Part shown: positions 1 to 8,060 of the stretch, one piece after another
Layout of the letters: each line of letters opens with the position of its first letter
Position numbering within the stretch: the stretch's first letter is position 1
NCBI GenBank assembly: GCA_964195005.1
Contig: CAXMOO010000071.1
Location: 1 to 32,758 of the forward strand
DNA length: 32,758 nt
DNA from: JAUXLW01 sp964195005
GTDB lineage: Bacteria; Actinomycetota; Acidimicrobiia; Spongiisociales; SHLN01
Direction of reading: 5' to 3'
Made by a program: the position numbers and the translations under genes
Notes under the pieces: generated by a model
What the model saw: the letters and a program-made list of their open reading frames with translations, nothing else
Told to the model about the DNA's origin: nothing
Database searches by the model: none

Positions 1-796
1 AATGTCCGCAGTCGGCGACCATCTCGGTCTGCAGGTTGGGCACCCAGCGATCCATGCCGTCTGCGAGCGATGCCGGCAGGACGGGATCACAGTCGGGGGT
101 GATCATCAAAGTCGGTACCTCGATGATCGAGTTTGCCAGGTGGGCCGTAGCCGCGTGGTTGGCGTCGATGTTCCGGTAATAGTTGACGGGCCCACTGATC
201 CCGTTGGCGACAAAGGCGTCTAGGAATACGGCGAATTCCTCGTCTGACAGGAAGTCACGATTGGCGGTTACGGCCTGATAGAAGCCGGCCAGTTTTCCAC
301 CAGGATCTGAAGCGAACCACTGCTCGGTCTTGCCCGGCTCCTGGAACCGCAACACATAACCAAAGCGATCGCTCAGCTTCTCCCGCAAGTAGTCGGTGGG
401 CGGAAAGGCAGCACACCAGCCCCGATAGGGAACGGCGAGGCTGACAAGCCGGGCCACCCTTTCGGGATGGAGCACGGCTGTAGTCCAGGTGATGACTGCC
501 CCCCAATCGTGGCCAACGAGTGCGGCCTGCTCGACGTCGAGCCCATCGAGCAGGCCCACCAGGTCGGCGACCAGCGTGAGCAGGCCGTATGCCTCGAGTT
601 CGACGGGCTGGTCGGAATCTCCGTAGCCACGCAGGTCGGGAACGATCGGCCGCAGTCCGGCACCGGCCAACGCCGGAACCTGATGACGCCACGAGTAACC
701 AAGCTCGGGGAATCCGTGACACAAGACGACAGGAAATCCACTGCCTTCATCATTGACTGCCAGGCGAATGCCGTTGGTCGCCACCATCCGCTTCAT
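1..796 (-). CDS. alpha/beta hydrolase, epoxide hydrolase/haloalkane dehalogenase type (3' end cut by window)
   Basis: The first 265 codons are present and the C-terminus lies beyond base 1. Read on the minus strand, the protein shows the oxyanion-loop motif HGFPE near residue 25 and the nucleophile elbow GHDWG near residue 100. An Asp nucleophile there is typical of soluble epoxide hydrolases and haloalkane dehalogenases rather than Ser esterases. A later TPDCDP segment probably carries the acid, and the reading frame leaves the window just after a CGH that should hold the catalytic His. The start at 796 is chosen because its ATG forms an ATGA overlap with the stop of the upstream fusion gene and has GGAGG seven bases upstream; an in-frame ATG at 787 is less likely. 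It should be cytosolic. The substrate cannot be told from sequence. Epoxide hydrolase is the best guess. Confidence 0.85.
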   Translation of the reverse strand, partial: MKRMVATNGIRLAVNDEGSGFPVVLCHGFPELGYSWRHQVPALAGAGLRPIVPDLRGYGDSDQPVELEAYGLLTLVADLVGLLDGLDVEQAALVGHDWGAVITWTTAVLHPERVARLVSLAVPYRGWCAAFPPTDYLREKLSDRFGYVLRFQEPGKTEQWFASDPGGKLAGFYQAVTANRDFLSDEEFAVFLDAFVANGISGPVNYYRNIDANHAATAHLANSIIEVPTLMITPDCDPVLPASLADGMDRWVPNLQTEMVADCGH

Positions 797-2607
797 TCCT
801 TTACCTCCAGCCCGAGGGCCGTCTCGGCGCCTTCGATTCTCTGGCCTCCCGCGAGCACAGGAGCGAACAACTCACCGACGTCATCCAGCCGGCTCCAGAT
901 GTTCGAAATGTTGAAGCGGTCGGGCGTGATCTTGTCCAGTTCGTCCCAATGGAACGGGGTGGAAACCTGCGCACCCGGCACCGGGCGCACCGAGTAGACC
1001 GAAGCGATGGTCTTGCCGGCTACGTTCTGGTTGTGGTCGATGAAGACTTTGCCGGCCCGTTTGGGGATGTCCCATACCATTGTCACATTGTCGGGGTCGG
1101 CGGCGGTCAGCACCCGGCCGACGGCTTCCACGAAGCGGCGAACCCGGCCATAGCTGTAACCGGGGTCGACCGGAACGTAGATGTGCAGGCCGGTGGCTCC
1201 CGACGTCTTGGGGTAGCCGCGCAGGCTCAGACTGTCCAGGGCCACCTTGAGGTGGCCGGCCAGATCGACGACCTGCTGCCAGGTGGCGCCCTCGGCAGGG
1301 TCGAGATCGAAGATGGCGAAGTCCGGGTGATCGACGGTTGCCACTTTCGAAAGCCACGGGTGGATTTCGATGCAGCCCATGTTGGCGAGCCACATCAAAG
1401 ATGGCCGGTCGGGCGCCGTGCAGAACTCGATTGGAGCGCCTCGCACCTCTGAATAGATGGGGGCAACCGGCATCCACCCGGGCTTGTGGGATGGAGCTTG
1501 CTTTTCATAGAAGAAATCCCCGCTGGCCCCGTCCGGGAACCGGGCCATCACGATGGCTCGATCCTCCAGATGGGGGAGCAGCACCGGGGCAATCGAGGCG
1601 TAGTACTGAATGAGATCCCCTTTGGTGTATCCATCAGGGAAGAACGGCTTATCGGGGTTTGACATCCGTAAAGGCCGGCGCAGGCGGGTGGCCCGGAAGC
1701 CTCCGGCGTCGGCAACAATCTCGAGAGGGTGAGGAAAGGCGACTTTTCCCGATGCGAGAGGGCGGGCCCCCGGCGTCGGCTCCTCGGACGAGGCCAGAGC
1801 GGCGCCGATGTCGGCCCACACTGCGCGATGGCTGGCATCGTCGCGAGATTCGGAAACGATCGTGAGGTCGACATCGAACTCGGCGGCGGCTTCAATCACC
1901 GGCTCGACGGGATTGGATCCTTCGCCGTAGCGGATATGGCGAATCTCACCGCCGGCTCCGAAGAGGTTATGGCTGTAGTGGCTGTGAAGGGGCTGCAGCT
2001 TCCAGGCGGGAAACTGGTCGAAGAGGAAGGTGTAAACCGAACGTACTGCTTCCAGGTCAATTAGCCGGCCGTCGGTGGTGGCATGGACGTGGGCCCAATC
2101 CACCACCGGCCGCACCCAGGAGAACTCCGAGGCCATCAGCGCGATATCTCCCAGGTTGCCGAAAGCGTTGGTGTTTCCTGTTGTCTCTAATCCGAGCGAG
2201 ACCCCCAGGTCGCGGATCCTCGGTTCGATGGACCGCATTGCTTCGAGAGCGGTCGTTAGCAGCTGCTCCGACGTGCGCTCACGATCATGCCCGGGATGGA
2301 CCACCACGACCGTTGCTCCCAATTGCCGCCCGAGTTTCATGGTGTGCTCGACTGCTGCCCGGGTTTTCCGATAACGATCCGGATCGTCGATGGTGAGCAT
2401 GGCGAAATAGGGGGCGTGCACCGAGAGGCTGATCCCCCGTGCGGCCGCCAGGTGCCCAAACGAGGTGCAGCGATCCTCTTTCCACGGGAACCCCTTCGTG
2501 AACGCCAGCTCGAACGCCCGGTGGCCCTGGGCGGCGAGTGAGTCGAGGAAAGCCGGGTCGTCCTCATGCTCAGCAGGAAGACTCGAGATTCCGAAAGAAA
2601 CGCTCAT
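793..2607 (-). CDS. endonuclease IV-like TIM barrel fused to LigD-type DNA polymerase/primase domain
   Basis: A 604-residue two-domain protein. Residues 1-270 look like an AP endonuclease family 2 / endonuclease IV-like barrel, with candidate metal ligands H64 (SVHAPY), H104 (VVVHPGH), E141 (LGLETTGN), D170 and H173 (VVDWAH), a His cluster at 208-213, H224 and E253 (VSESRD). After a linker, residues 310-590 match the archaeo-eukaryotic primase-like polymerase domain of bacterial LigD: catalytic D434 and D436 in FDLDP, S469/H475 in the TSGATGLHIY region, and D524 in VFIDHNQN. No ligase domain, LigD-type 3' phosphoesterase or Ku is present here. Known LigD polymerase domains and free-standing relatives fill short gaps, often with ribonucleotides. 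Joining one to an AP-site nuclease fold suggests single-protein processing and filling of damage gaps (inference). The barrel could instead be a sugar-phosphate-isomerase-like member of the same fold. It sits four bases after the upstream gene and overlaps the downstream hydrolase by four bases. Confidence 0.85.
   Translation of the reverse strand: MSVSFGISSLPAEHEDDPAFLDSLAAQGHRAFELAFTKGFPWKEDRCTSFGHLAAARGISLSVHAPYFAMLTIDDPDRYRKTRAAVEHTMKLGRQLGATVVVVHPGHDRERTSEQLLTTALEAMRSIEPRIRDLGVSLGLETTGNTNAFGNLGDIALMASEFSWVRPVVDWAHVHATTDGRLIDLEAVRSVYTFLFDQFPAWKLQPLHSHYSHNLFGAGGEIRHIRYGEGSNPVEPVIEAAAEFDVDLTIVSESRDDASHRAVWADIGAALASSEEPTPGARPLASGKVAFPHPLEIVADAGGFRATRLRRPLRMSNPDKPFFPDGYTKGDLIQYYASIAPVLLPHLEDRAIVMARFPDGASGDFFYEKQAPSHKPGWMPVAPIYSEVRGAPIEFCTAPDRPSLMWLANMGCIEIHPWLSKVATVDHPDFAIFDLDPAEGATWQQVVDLAGHLKVALDSLSLRGYPKTSGATGLHIYVPVDPGYSYGRVRRFVEAVGRVLTAADPDNVTMVWDIPKRAGKVFIDHNQNVAGKTIASVYSVRPVPGAQVSTPFHWDELDKITPDRFNISNIWSRLDDVGELFAPVLAGGQRIEGAETALGLEVKE
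804..808 (-). promoter_or_regulatory. ribosome binding site of the hydrolase gene
   Basis: GGAGG on the minus strand, seven bases before the ATG at 796 and inside the last codons of the upstream gene. It decides between the ATG codons at 796 and 787. Confidence 0.7.
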
Positions 2608-2611
2608 GCGC

Positions 2612-3013
2612 TCATTGCACCCGGAACGTCCATGAGAATGAGCCCGGGTCGGGCAATCCCTGCGACCGTTGCCATTCGACTCGCAACTCGTGACTGCCGG
2701 GGGTCCACCGTTCGATGAACCGTCCGGGGCCCGGGCGCCAGGTGGCGACTCCGGTCCCGGTCTGGACGGTGAGTTCGGGCGGCGTGATGCGAAATCCGTC
2801 TACGAACAGGACCCCGTCGTATCCAGGGGCCATGTCCACCTCAACCGCGGTCTGGCGAATTACGGAGTCATTCGGCCGCGGGAAGAGCCGCTCGATCGGA
2901 GCGGGCAAGGCCACATCTTCCCCCGACGGGCTGAAGGCCACCGTGAGAACCACAACGGCGACGAGGACGAGTCCCAACCCCACGTAGATCAGACGGTAAG
3001 TAGAAGCCTTCAT
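2612..3013 (-). CDS. small membrane-anchored extracytoplasmic protein of unknown function
   Basis: A 133-residue protein starting at the ATG at 3013 (MKASTYRL). A longer frame up to 3112 exists but would run into the inverted-repeat element, and its extra N-terminus does not look like protein. Residues 6-26 form one strong hydrophobic segment (LIYVGLGLVLVAVVVLTVAF) after a short basic start, so it is a signal anchor. The remaining ~100 residues should lie outside the membrane; they are rich in Pro and Gly with no Cys and have a beta-sandwich-like look (VLFVDGFRI, then a HELRVEW strand near the end). The stop lies four bases before the nuclease-polymerase gene, so the two are probably co-transcribed. 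I do not recognise the family. Confidence 0.6.
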   Translation of the reverse strand: MKASTYRLIYVGLGLVLVAVVVLTVAFSPSGEDVALPAPIERLFPRPNDSVIRQTAVEVDMAPGYDGVLFVDGFRITPPELTVQTGTGVATWRPGPGRFIERWTPGSHELRVEWQRSQGLPDPGSFSWTFRVQ

Positions 3014-3084
3014 TTCCCCACGATGATACGGACTGCGGTCGGCAGCCAGGCTGGCCGTGGCGGAGAGCCGTCCTTGCCCGGACA

Positions 3085-3250
3085 CTGATGTCCTGAGTCG
3101 CAAGTCATGCACAGAATCTTGCCGGCCCTCGACCCACCTGGCGGCGTCCTCCGCCTCGACGCAGTTACCACTGCGCCTTCGTTGTGCGTCCTTGCCAGGA
3201 GCGCCGATGGCTCGGCAATATCAGTACGAACTTACGACACAGGACATTAG
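3085..3250 (-). repeat. dispersed structured repeat, copy A (MITE-like, with terminal inverted repeats)
   Basis: The ends form an inverted repeat: 3089-3104 reads TGTCCTGAGTCGCAAG, and the reverse complement of 3231-3246 is TGTCCTGTGTCGTAAG, 14 of 16 identical, with weaker pairing extending to 3085/3250. Read on the minus strand, the interior matches copy B at 12067-12232. Shared blocks include GCCGAGC-ATCGGCG, CTGGCAAGGA, CGAAGGCGCA, TGCGTCGAGG and GCCGGC-AGA. Internal hairpins are visible (CGCAGT ggta ACTGCG; GCCGA/TCGGC). No ORF is convincing. It lies between two divergent genes, and its end is 13 bases before the dapC start codon. Confidence 0.75.
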
Positions 3251-3251
3251 G

Positions 3252-3257
3252 TAACGT
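3252..3257 (+). promoter_or_regulatory. putative -10 element of a leaderless dapC promoter
   Basis: TAACGT (TAnnnT form) lies at exactly -12 to -7 relative to the GTG at 3264, and no Shine-Dalgarno sequence precedes that GTG. This is the geometry of actinobacterial leaderless promoters, with transcription starting on the start codon. It sits just outside the end of repeat copy A. Confidence 0.5.
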
Positions 3258-3263
3258 GGCTTT

Positions 3264-4406
3264 GTGAAAGTGAATCCAGTCCTGGAGGCCATGGGGGGAT
3301 ATCCGCTGGCGGAGATCCAGATGCGCGCCCGCGCCTTGCGTGAAGCGGGAAAGCCGCTGATCGATTTCGCCATCGGCGATCCCCGCGAACCGACGCCGGA
3401 GTTCATCGGACAGGCGCTGCGGGATGCGGTCCCTGCAGTCTCTCAATACCCGACCACCATCGGCCTGGCGGAATTGCGAGAAGCCGTCGCCGCCTATCTG
3501 CATCGTCGCATGGGAGTCACTGTGGATCCCGACACCCAGATCATTCCCACCACCGGATCCAAGGAGGGAATCTTCCATACCCCGTTCGCTTTCGTAGAGC
3601 CGGGGGCCGGACAGGGTGTTGTGTACGGCACACCCGCGTACCCGGTCTACGAACGCGGCGCCCGATTTGCCGGTGCGGTCGTCGATCCCATCCGTCTTGA
3701 CGGTGATTTCGTGCTGCGGGCCTCGGACATCAGAGATGAGATCTGGGACCGGGCCCGGATGGTGTGGTCCTGCTCCCCACACAATCCCACTGGTTCGGTC
3801 ACGACTGTGGGTGAGTTGGCGGAGCTGCTCGAACGCTCTCGATCTGAAGGGGCCTTGTTCTTATCGGACGAGTGCTACGTCGACGTGTACGAGGATGATC
3901 CGCCCGGGTCGGTGCTTCAGGCGGCAGGGTCGGACCTGAGTGGGACCCTGGCCTTCTACAGCTGTTCCAAGCGCTCGGGGATGACCGGCTATCGCAGCGG
4001 GGCCATCATCGGCGACGCCGACGCGATTGCCGCATTAGTGGCATTTCGCTCGACCGCGGGGGTGGCCCCACCCGAGTTCGTCCAATCGGCCGCAGTGGCC
4101 GCCTGGTCCGACGATGACCATGCTGCAGAGCGGCGGGCCATTTTCGCTTCCAAACGTGCGGTGCTGCGCAAAGCGTTTGAACAGGTGGCTCTTCCGGTGG
4201 TTGCCTCTACCGCAGCCCTTTACCTATGGGTTGGGGTCGCGGACGACATCGACGCAACCAGGAAGCTGCTTGAACAAGGAGTGGTGGTATCTCCCGGCCG
4301 GGCCTTCGGTGAGGGCGGGGAAGGGTATATTCGCCTTGCCCTGGTTCCGACCCTCGAGGAATGTGAGCAAGCAGTGGACGTTCTAGTGGAGTGCCTCGGC
4401 ACATGA
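3264..4406 (+). CDS. dapC: N-succinyldiaminopimelate aminotransferase
   Basis: A 380-residue fold-type I PLP aminotransferase, usual length for the family. The N-terminal pattern NPVLEAMGGYPLAEI and the IGDPREPTP motif are typical of DapC-type enzymes. The PLP-binding features run in order: GSKEGIF, then SPHNPTG, then SDECYVD, then the Schiff-base Lys in SCSKRSGMTGYRSG. It should convert N-succinyl-2-amino-6-ketopimelate and glutamate to N-succinyl-LL-diaminopimelate in the cytosol. The GTG start at 3264 gives the family-typical N-terminus. Its TGA overlaps the dapD ATG (ATGA), and dapE follows, so the three succinylase-branch steps are contiguous, which strongly supports DapC over other aminotransferases. 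Confidence 0.9.
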   Translation: MKVNPVLEAMGGYPLAEIQMRARALREAGKPLIDFAIGDPREPTPEFIGQALRDAVPAVSQYPTTIGLAELREAVAAYLHRRMGVTVDPDTQIIPTTGSKEGIFHTPFAFVEPGAGQGVVYGTPAYPVYERGARFAGAVVDPIRLDGDFVLRASDIRDEIWDRARMVWSCSPHNPTGSVTTVGELAELLERSRSEGALFLSDECYVDVYEDDPPGSVLQAAGSDLSGTLAFYSCSKRSGMTGYRSGAIIGDADAIAALVAFRSTAGVAPPEFVQSAAVAAWSDDDHAAERRAIFASKRAVLRKAFEQVALPVVASTAALYLWVGVADDIDATRKLLEQGVVVSPGRAFGEGGEGYIRLALVPTLEECEQAVDVLVECLGT

Positions 4407-5209
4407 CAGACCGGGAAGCGATCGAAGCCGCCTATGCCAATCTCGACCTGCTGGCCGACGCTAAGCAACCCGTTGACCGGACCATCGCCGCTCTCGACGT
4501 CGGCGAGCTCCGTGTGGCCGAGAAAGTTGATGGCGAATGGCGCGTCAACACATGGGTGAAGGAAGCCATCTCGCTCTACTTCCGCCTGGCGCCGGTTCAG
4601 ACAATGGAGGTCGGGCCTTTCGAGTATTACGACAAGATCCCCACCAAACACGACCTGGAAGCGGCAGGAGTGAGGGTGGTGCCACCGGGGACCGTGCGGT
4701 ATGGAGCTTTTTGTGAGCCGGGGGTTGTGGTGATGCCGGGCTACGTGAACATCGGCGCCTATGTCGGAAGCGGAACCCTGGTGGACACCTGGGCCACAGT
4801 TGGCTCATGTGCCCAGGTGGGGAAGGACGTGCACATCTCGGGAGGTGTCGGCATCGGCGGCGTGCTCGAGCCACCAGGTGCCAGGCCGGTGATCATCGAA
4901 GATGGCGCGTTCATCGGGAGCCGTTCGATCCTGGTTGAAGGCGTGCTGGTGGAGGAAGGGGCCGTTCTCGGCGCTAACACCACCATCACATCATCTACGC
5001 CGATCATCGACGTCACCGGTGACAAGCCGGTCGAAGAGCGAGGCCGGGTCCCGGCCGGAGCGGTGGTCGTGCCGGGTACCAGACCGAAGGACTTCCCTGC
5101 CGGTACGTTTGATCTGCAGTGCGCTCTCATAATCGGCAAGCGGTCGGAGTCCACCGATCGTAAGACTTCGCTCAACGACGCTCTGCGCACATTTGAGGTC
5201 CCGGTGTGA
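4403..5209 (+). CDS. dapD: 2,3,4,5-tetrahydropyridine-2,6-dicarboxylate N-succinyltransferase
   Basis: A 268-residue protein. It uses succinyl-CoA to open and acylate tetrahydrodipicolinate, the first committed step of the succinylase lysine/DAP branch. The middle and C-terminal parts are a left-handed parallel beta-helix built from imperfect hexapeptides (for example GAFCEPGVVVMPGYVNIGAY, then VGSGTLVDTWATVGSCAQVG). The stretch GKDVHISGGVGIGGVLEP is highly characteristic of DapD. I start it at the ATG at 4403, which overlaps the dapC stop as ATGA; a GTG at 4391 in the same frame is possible but would lengthen the overlap. The end overlaps dapE by four bases (GTGA). Confidence 0.95.
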   Translation: MTDREAIEAAYANLDLLADAKQPVDRTIAALDVGELRVAEKVDGEWRVNTWVKEAISLYFRLAPVQTMEVGPFEYYDKIPTKHDLEAAGVRVVPPGTVRYGAFCEPGVVVMPGYVNIGAYVGSGTLVDTWATVGSCAQVGKDVHISGGVGIGGVLEPPGARPVIIEDGAFIGSRSILVEGVLVEEGAVLGANTTITSSTPIIDVTGDKPVEERGRVPAGAVVVPGTRPKDFPAGTFDLQCALIIGKRSESTDRKTSLNDALRTFEVPV

Positions 5210-6258
5210 ACCTCGTCGACACTCTCGCCTGGCTGGTCGACATTCCCTCTGAAACCGGTCAGGAGGGCCGTCTGGCGACGGCACTAGCAGAACGCCTTCT
5301 GCCGAGTCTTGGGGAGCCGGGCGTTTCTCGCATCGGGAACAGCCTGGTCATAGGTCATCGGGGTGGAGCGCCGCTGATCTCGCTGTTCGGCCATACCGAC
5401 ACCGTGCCCCGGCAGGGGCAGGGGCCGGCTCGTGTCGAAGGCGACCGGCTGCATGGCCTCGGGTCTTCCGACATGAAGGCGGGCCTGGCCGTCATGGTTC
5501 ATCTCCTGGAGGACGCTGAAGTCCGGGCCGGCCCATTCGACGTGATCGGGGTCTTCTACGCAGCGGAAGAGGGACCGCATGACGAAAACGAGCTCGAAGC
5601 CGTGCTCGACGAGGTCAAATGGCTTGAAGAGAGCGAGTTGGCGGTGGTCCTCGAGCCGACCGACCTCAGCCTCGAGTTAGGGTGCCAGGGAGTGATGAAC
5701 GCACGCGTTTTTTTCAACGGCGTTGCCGCTCACAGCGCCCGGCCCTGGCTCGGCGAAAACGCGGTTACCCGAGCAGGCGCATGGCTTGCCGAAATGGCCA
5801 AAAAGTCCCCGGAGGTAGTGCAGGTTGGAGGCCTCGAGTTTCGGGAGGTGGTGACGGTCACCCGGGCGCATGGTGGAGTCGCCAATAACATTGTTCCGGC
5901 CCGCTTCGAGTGCAATGTCAACTATCGGTTCGCTCCCGACAAGACGATGGAGGACGCCCGTCGGCGTTTTGCCGAGCACCTCGAAGGAACCGACGAGTTC
6001 GAAATCGTGGATGCCGCTCCCGGCGGGAGGGTGGAGGAGGGCAACGCCCACATCGATCGCTTGGGAGCCCTCACCGGTGCGCCGCGGCGGCCCAAACAAG
6101 GCTGGACCGACGTGGCCCGCCTCTCCGCCCGGGATGTGCCGGCCATCAACTATGGCCCCGGCGAGGCGGATTTGGCTCACACCGTCGACGAGTCGGTACC
6201 CGTTGCCAATCTCGACGTGGCCTTCGAGTCCCTGCGTCAATTCCTAATCACCCGCTGA
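5206..6258 (+). CDS. dapE: succinyl-diaminopimelate desuccinylase
   Basis: A 350-residue M20-family metallopeptidase that hydrolyses N-succinyl-LL-diaminopimelate to LL-DAP and succinate. Zinc-site motifs are in the expected order: FGHTDTVP near residue 65 (His ligand), GLGSSDMKAGLA near 90 (bridging Asp), YAAEEGPHDEN near 125 (general base and ligand Glu), and a C-terminal LAHTVDE that supplies the last His. The dimerisation lid domain lies between, with the AHSARPWLGENA stretch typical of the family. The GTG at 5206 overlaps the dapD stop. Placement directly after dapC and dapD makes the assignment secure over a generic M20 peptidase. A 36-base gap separates it from gatC. Confidence 0.93.
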   Translation: MNLVDTLAWLVDIPSETGQEGRLATALAERLLPSLGEPGVSRIGNSLVIGHRGGAPLISLFGHTDTVPRQGQGPARVEGDRLHGLGSSDMKAGLAVMVHLLEDAEVRAGPFDVIGVFYAAEEGPHDENELEAVLDEVKWLEESELAVVLEPTDLSLELGCQGVMNARVFFNGVAAHSARPWLGENAVTRAGAWLAEMAKKSPEVVQVGGLEFREVVTVTRAHGGVANNIVPARFECNVNYRFAPDKTMEDARRRFAEHLEGTDEFEIVDAAPGGRVEEGNAHIDRLGALTGAPRRPKQGWTDVARLSARDVPAINYGPGEADLAHTVDESVPVANLDVAFESLRQFLITR

Positions 6259-6294
6259 AGGCTCGGCCCGTCCCGCTACTAATGTTCCGCCTCG

Positions 6295-6585
6295 ATGCCC
6301 ATTGACATCGATATCGCCAAGGTGGCTCGACTCGCCAGGCTGGCGTTGAGTGATGAAGAGCTAGATCTCTACCGAGCCCAGTGTGAGGTTGTGCTGGAGC
6401 ACGCCGCACTCGTGCAAGCGCTTCCCACCGAGGGAGTAGAGCCCACGTCCCACCCGCTAAGGCGCACCAACGCGTTTCGTGAGGACGTTGTCACCGAGTG
6501 CCTTGACACCGAAGAGGTGCTTGCTCAGGCCCCGGATCGGGACGGCAACTACTTCCTGGTTCCGCCCATCCTCGAGGAGCCATGA
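6295..6585 (+). CDS. gatC: Asp-tRNA(Asn)/Glu-tRNA(Gln) amidotransferase subunit C
   Basis: A 96-residue small subunit with the standard start IDIAKVARLARLALSDEE and the LPTEGVEPTSHPL segment that wraps around GatA. It stabilises GatA and helps it bind GatB. No good Shine-Dalgarno sequence precedes the ATG at 6295. A TAATGT at 6280-6285 could be a -10 element giving a transcript with only a few leader bases (inference). The end overlaps gatA by four bases, so gatC-gatA-gatB should be translated together and in fixed ratio. Confidence 0.95.
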   Translation: MPIDIDIAKVARLARLALSDEELDLYRAQCEVVLEHAALVQALPTEGVEPTSHPLRRTNAFREDVVTECLDTEEVLAQAPDRDGNYFLVPPILEEP

Positions 6586-8060
6586 CCGACCTCGCCGATC
6601 TGACGCTCAGCGAAGCTACTTCGGGGCTCCAGGGGGGAGAGATGACTGCCGTCGAGCTCCTGGAGGCGGTGCATCGCCGTGCCACCATGACCGAAGCACA
6701 GCTCCATGCCTACCTCAATATCGATCGGCCGGGAGCAGCCAGGGCCGCCGTTGCCGCCGACAGTGCCCTGGGGAACGGTGCCGCAGTGTCGAAACTGACG
6801 GGCATCCCCGTGGCTCTCAAGGACAATCTTGTCACCCGCGGCCTCGAGACAACCTGCTCTTCGAAGATCCTGGCCGGATACCTCCCGCCGTACGATGCCA
6901 CCGTGGTCGGCCGGCTTCGAGAGGCCGGGTCGGTAATCGTTGGCAAAACCAATCTCGATGAATTCGCCATGGGGTCCTCTACGGAGAACTCGGCTTATGG
7001 CACGAGCCGTAATCCGTGGGATCCGGACCGGGTACCGGGTGGGAGCTCGGGTGGGTCGGCGGCGGCCGTTGCCGTCGGCTCGGCTTTGGCAGCTCTCGGC
7101 AGTGACACCGGCGGCTCAATCCGCCAGCCGGCGTCCCTGTGCGGCATAGTCGGTATGAAGCCGACATACGGCCTGGTGAGCCGATATGGGCTCATAGCCT
7201 TTGCTTCGTCGCTCGATCAGATCGGTCCATTGACCAGAACGGTGCCAGACTCGGTGACCGTGCTCGAGGCCATCGGCGGGTATGACCCTGCGGACTCGAC
7301 CAGCCACCCGGGTAAGGTGCCAGATTTTCGGGCCGGCCTGGGGCGGGGTGTCGCCGGTGTGCGTATCGGAGTTGTGTCTGAATTGAGTGGAGAGGGAATC
7401 GATCCTCAGGTGCAGGCGGCCGTAGCGCGGATGGTCACCAGTCTCGAAGGGGAGGGAGCCAGAGTGACCGAGCTCTCCCTGCCCTCCTTCGAGTATGCGC
7501 TCTCGGCCTACTACCTCATCGCCCCCGCCGAATGCTCGGCCAATCTGGCGCGGTTCGATGGCGTCAGGTACGGGCTGCGCCGCCACGGAGACACGGTTGA
7601 GGAAATGATGGCCAACACCCGGGCCGAGGGTTTCGGGCCGGAGGTGACGCGACGCATTCTCCTCGGCACTTATGCCCTGTCGGCCGGTTACTACGACGCC
7701 TTCTACGGGCAGGCTCAGCGGGTCAGGACGCTCATCCTCAACGATTTCGACTCTGCCTACGGCCAAGTGGATGTGCTGGTCTCGCCGACGAGTCCGACGA
7801 CCGCGTTCGAGGTAGGCGCCAGGGCGACGGATCCGCTGGCTATGTACATGTCTGACGTCTGCACTATCCCCAGCAACCTGTCGGGCCACCCTGCCATCTC
7901 GGTGCCCGTTGGCCTCGACGACGCCGGATTACCAATCGGCTTCCAGGTGATGGCTCCGGCCCTGGGGGAAGAAGTGCTCTTTCAGGTGGCGGCCGAGGTG
8001 GAGCGGATCGCCGGATTCAGCGACCGGCCGGCTTTGGCGAACTCCCGAGCCGACATATGA
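6582..8060 (+). CDS. gatA: Asp-tRNA(Asn)/Glu-tRNA(Gln) amidotransferase subunit A
   Basis: A 492-residue amidase-signature enzyme. It releases ammonia from glutamine and channels it to GatB for amidation of misacylated Glu-tRNA(Gln) (and Asp-tRNA(Asn)). The Ser-cisSer-Lys triad is complete: K80 in PVALKDN, S155 in PGGSSGGSA and S179 in SDTGGSIRQPAS. Each is one residue later than in the well-studied Staphylococcus enzyme, so the alignment is near-colinear. The length is normal. The ATG at 6582 overlaps the gatC stop as ATGA, and the end overlaps gatB the same way. Confidence 0.97.
   Translation: MTDLADLTLSEATSGLQGGEMTAVELLEAVHRRATMTEAQLHAYLNIDRPGAARAAVAADSALGNGAAVSKLTGIPVALKDNLVTRGLETTCSSKILAGYLPPYDATVVGRLREAGSVIVGKTNLDEFAMGSSTENSAYGTSRNPWDPDRVPGGSSGGSAAAVAVGSALAALGSDTGGSIRQPASLCGIVGMKPTYGLVSRYGLIAFASSLDQIGPLTRTVPDSVTVLEAIGGYDPADSTSHPGKVPDFRAGLGRGVAGVRIGVVSELSGEGIDPQVQAAVARMVTSLEGEGARVTELSLPSFEYALSAYYLIAPAECSANLARFDGVRYGLRRHGDTVEEMMANTRAEGFGPEVTRRILLGTYALSAGYYDAFYGQAQRVRTLILNDFDSAYGQVDVLVSPTSPTTAFEVGARATDPLAMYMSDVCTIPSNLSGHPAISVPVGLDDAGLPIGFQVMAPALGEEVLFQVAAEVERIAGFSDRPALANSRADI

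Noticed and set aside
3014..3112. N-terminal extension of the small membrane protein
   Set aside because: It would enter repeat copy A and precede the signal anchor with a non-hydrophobic 33-residue stretch.
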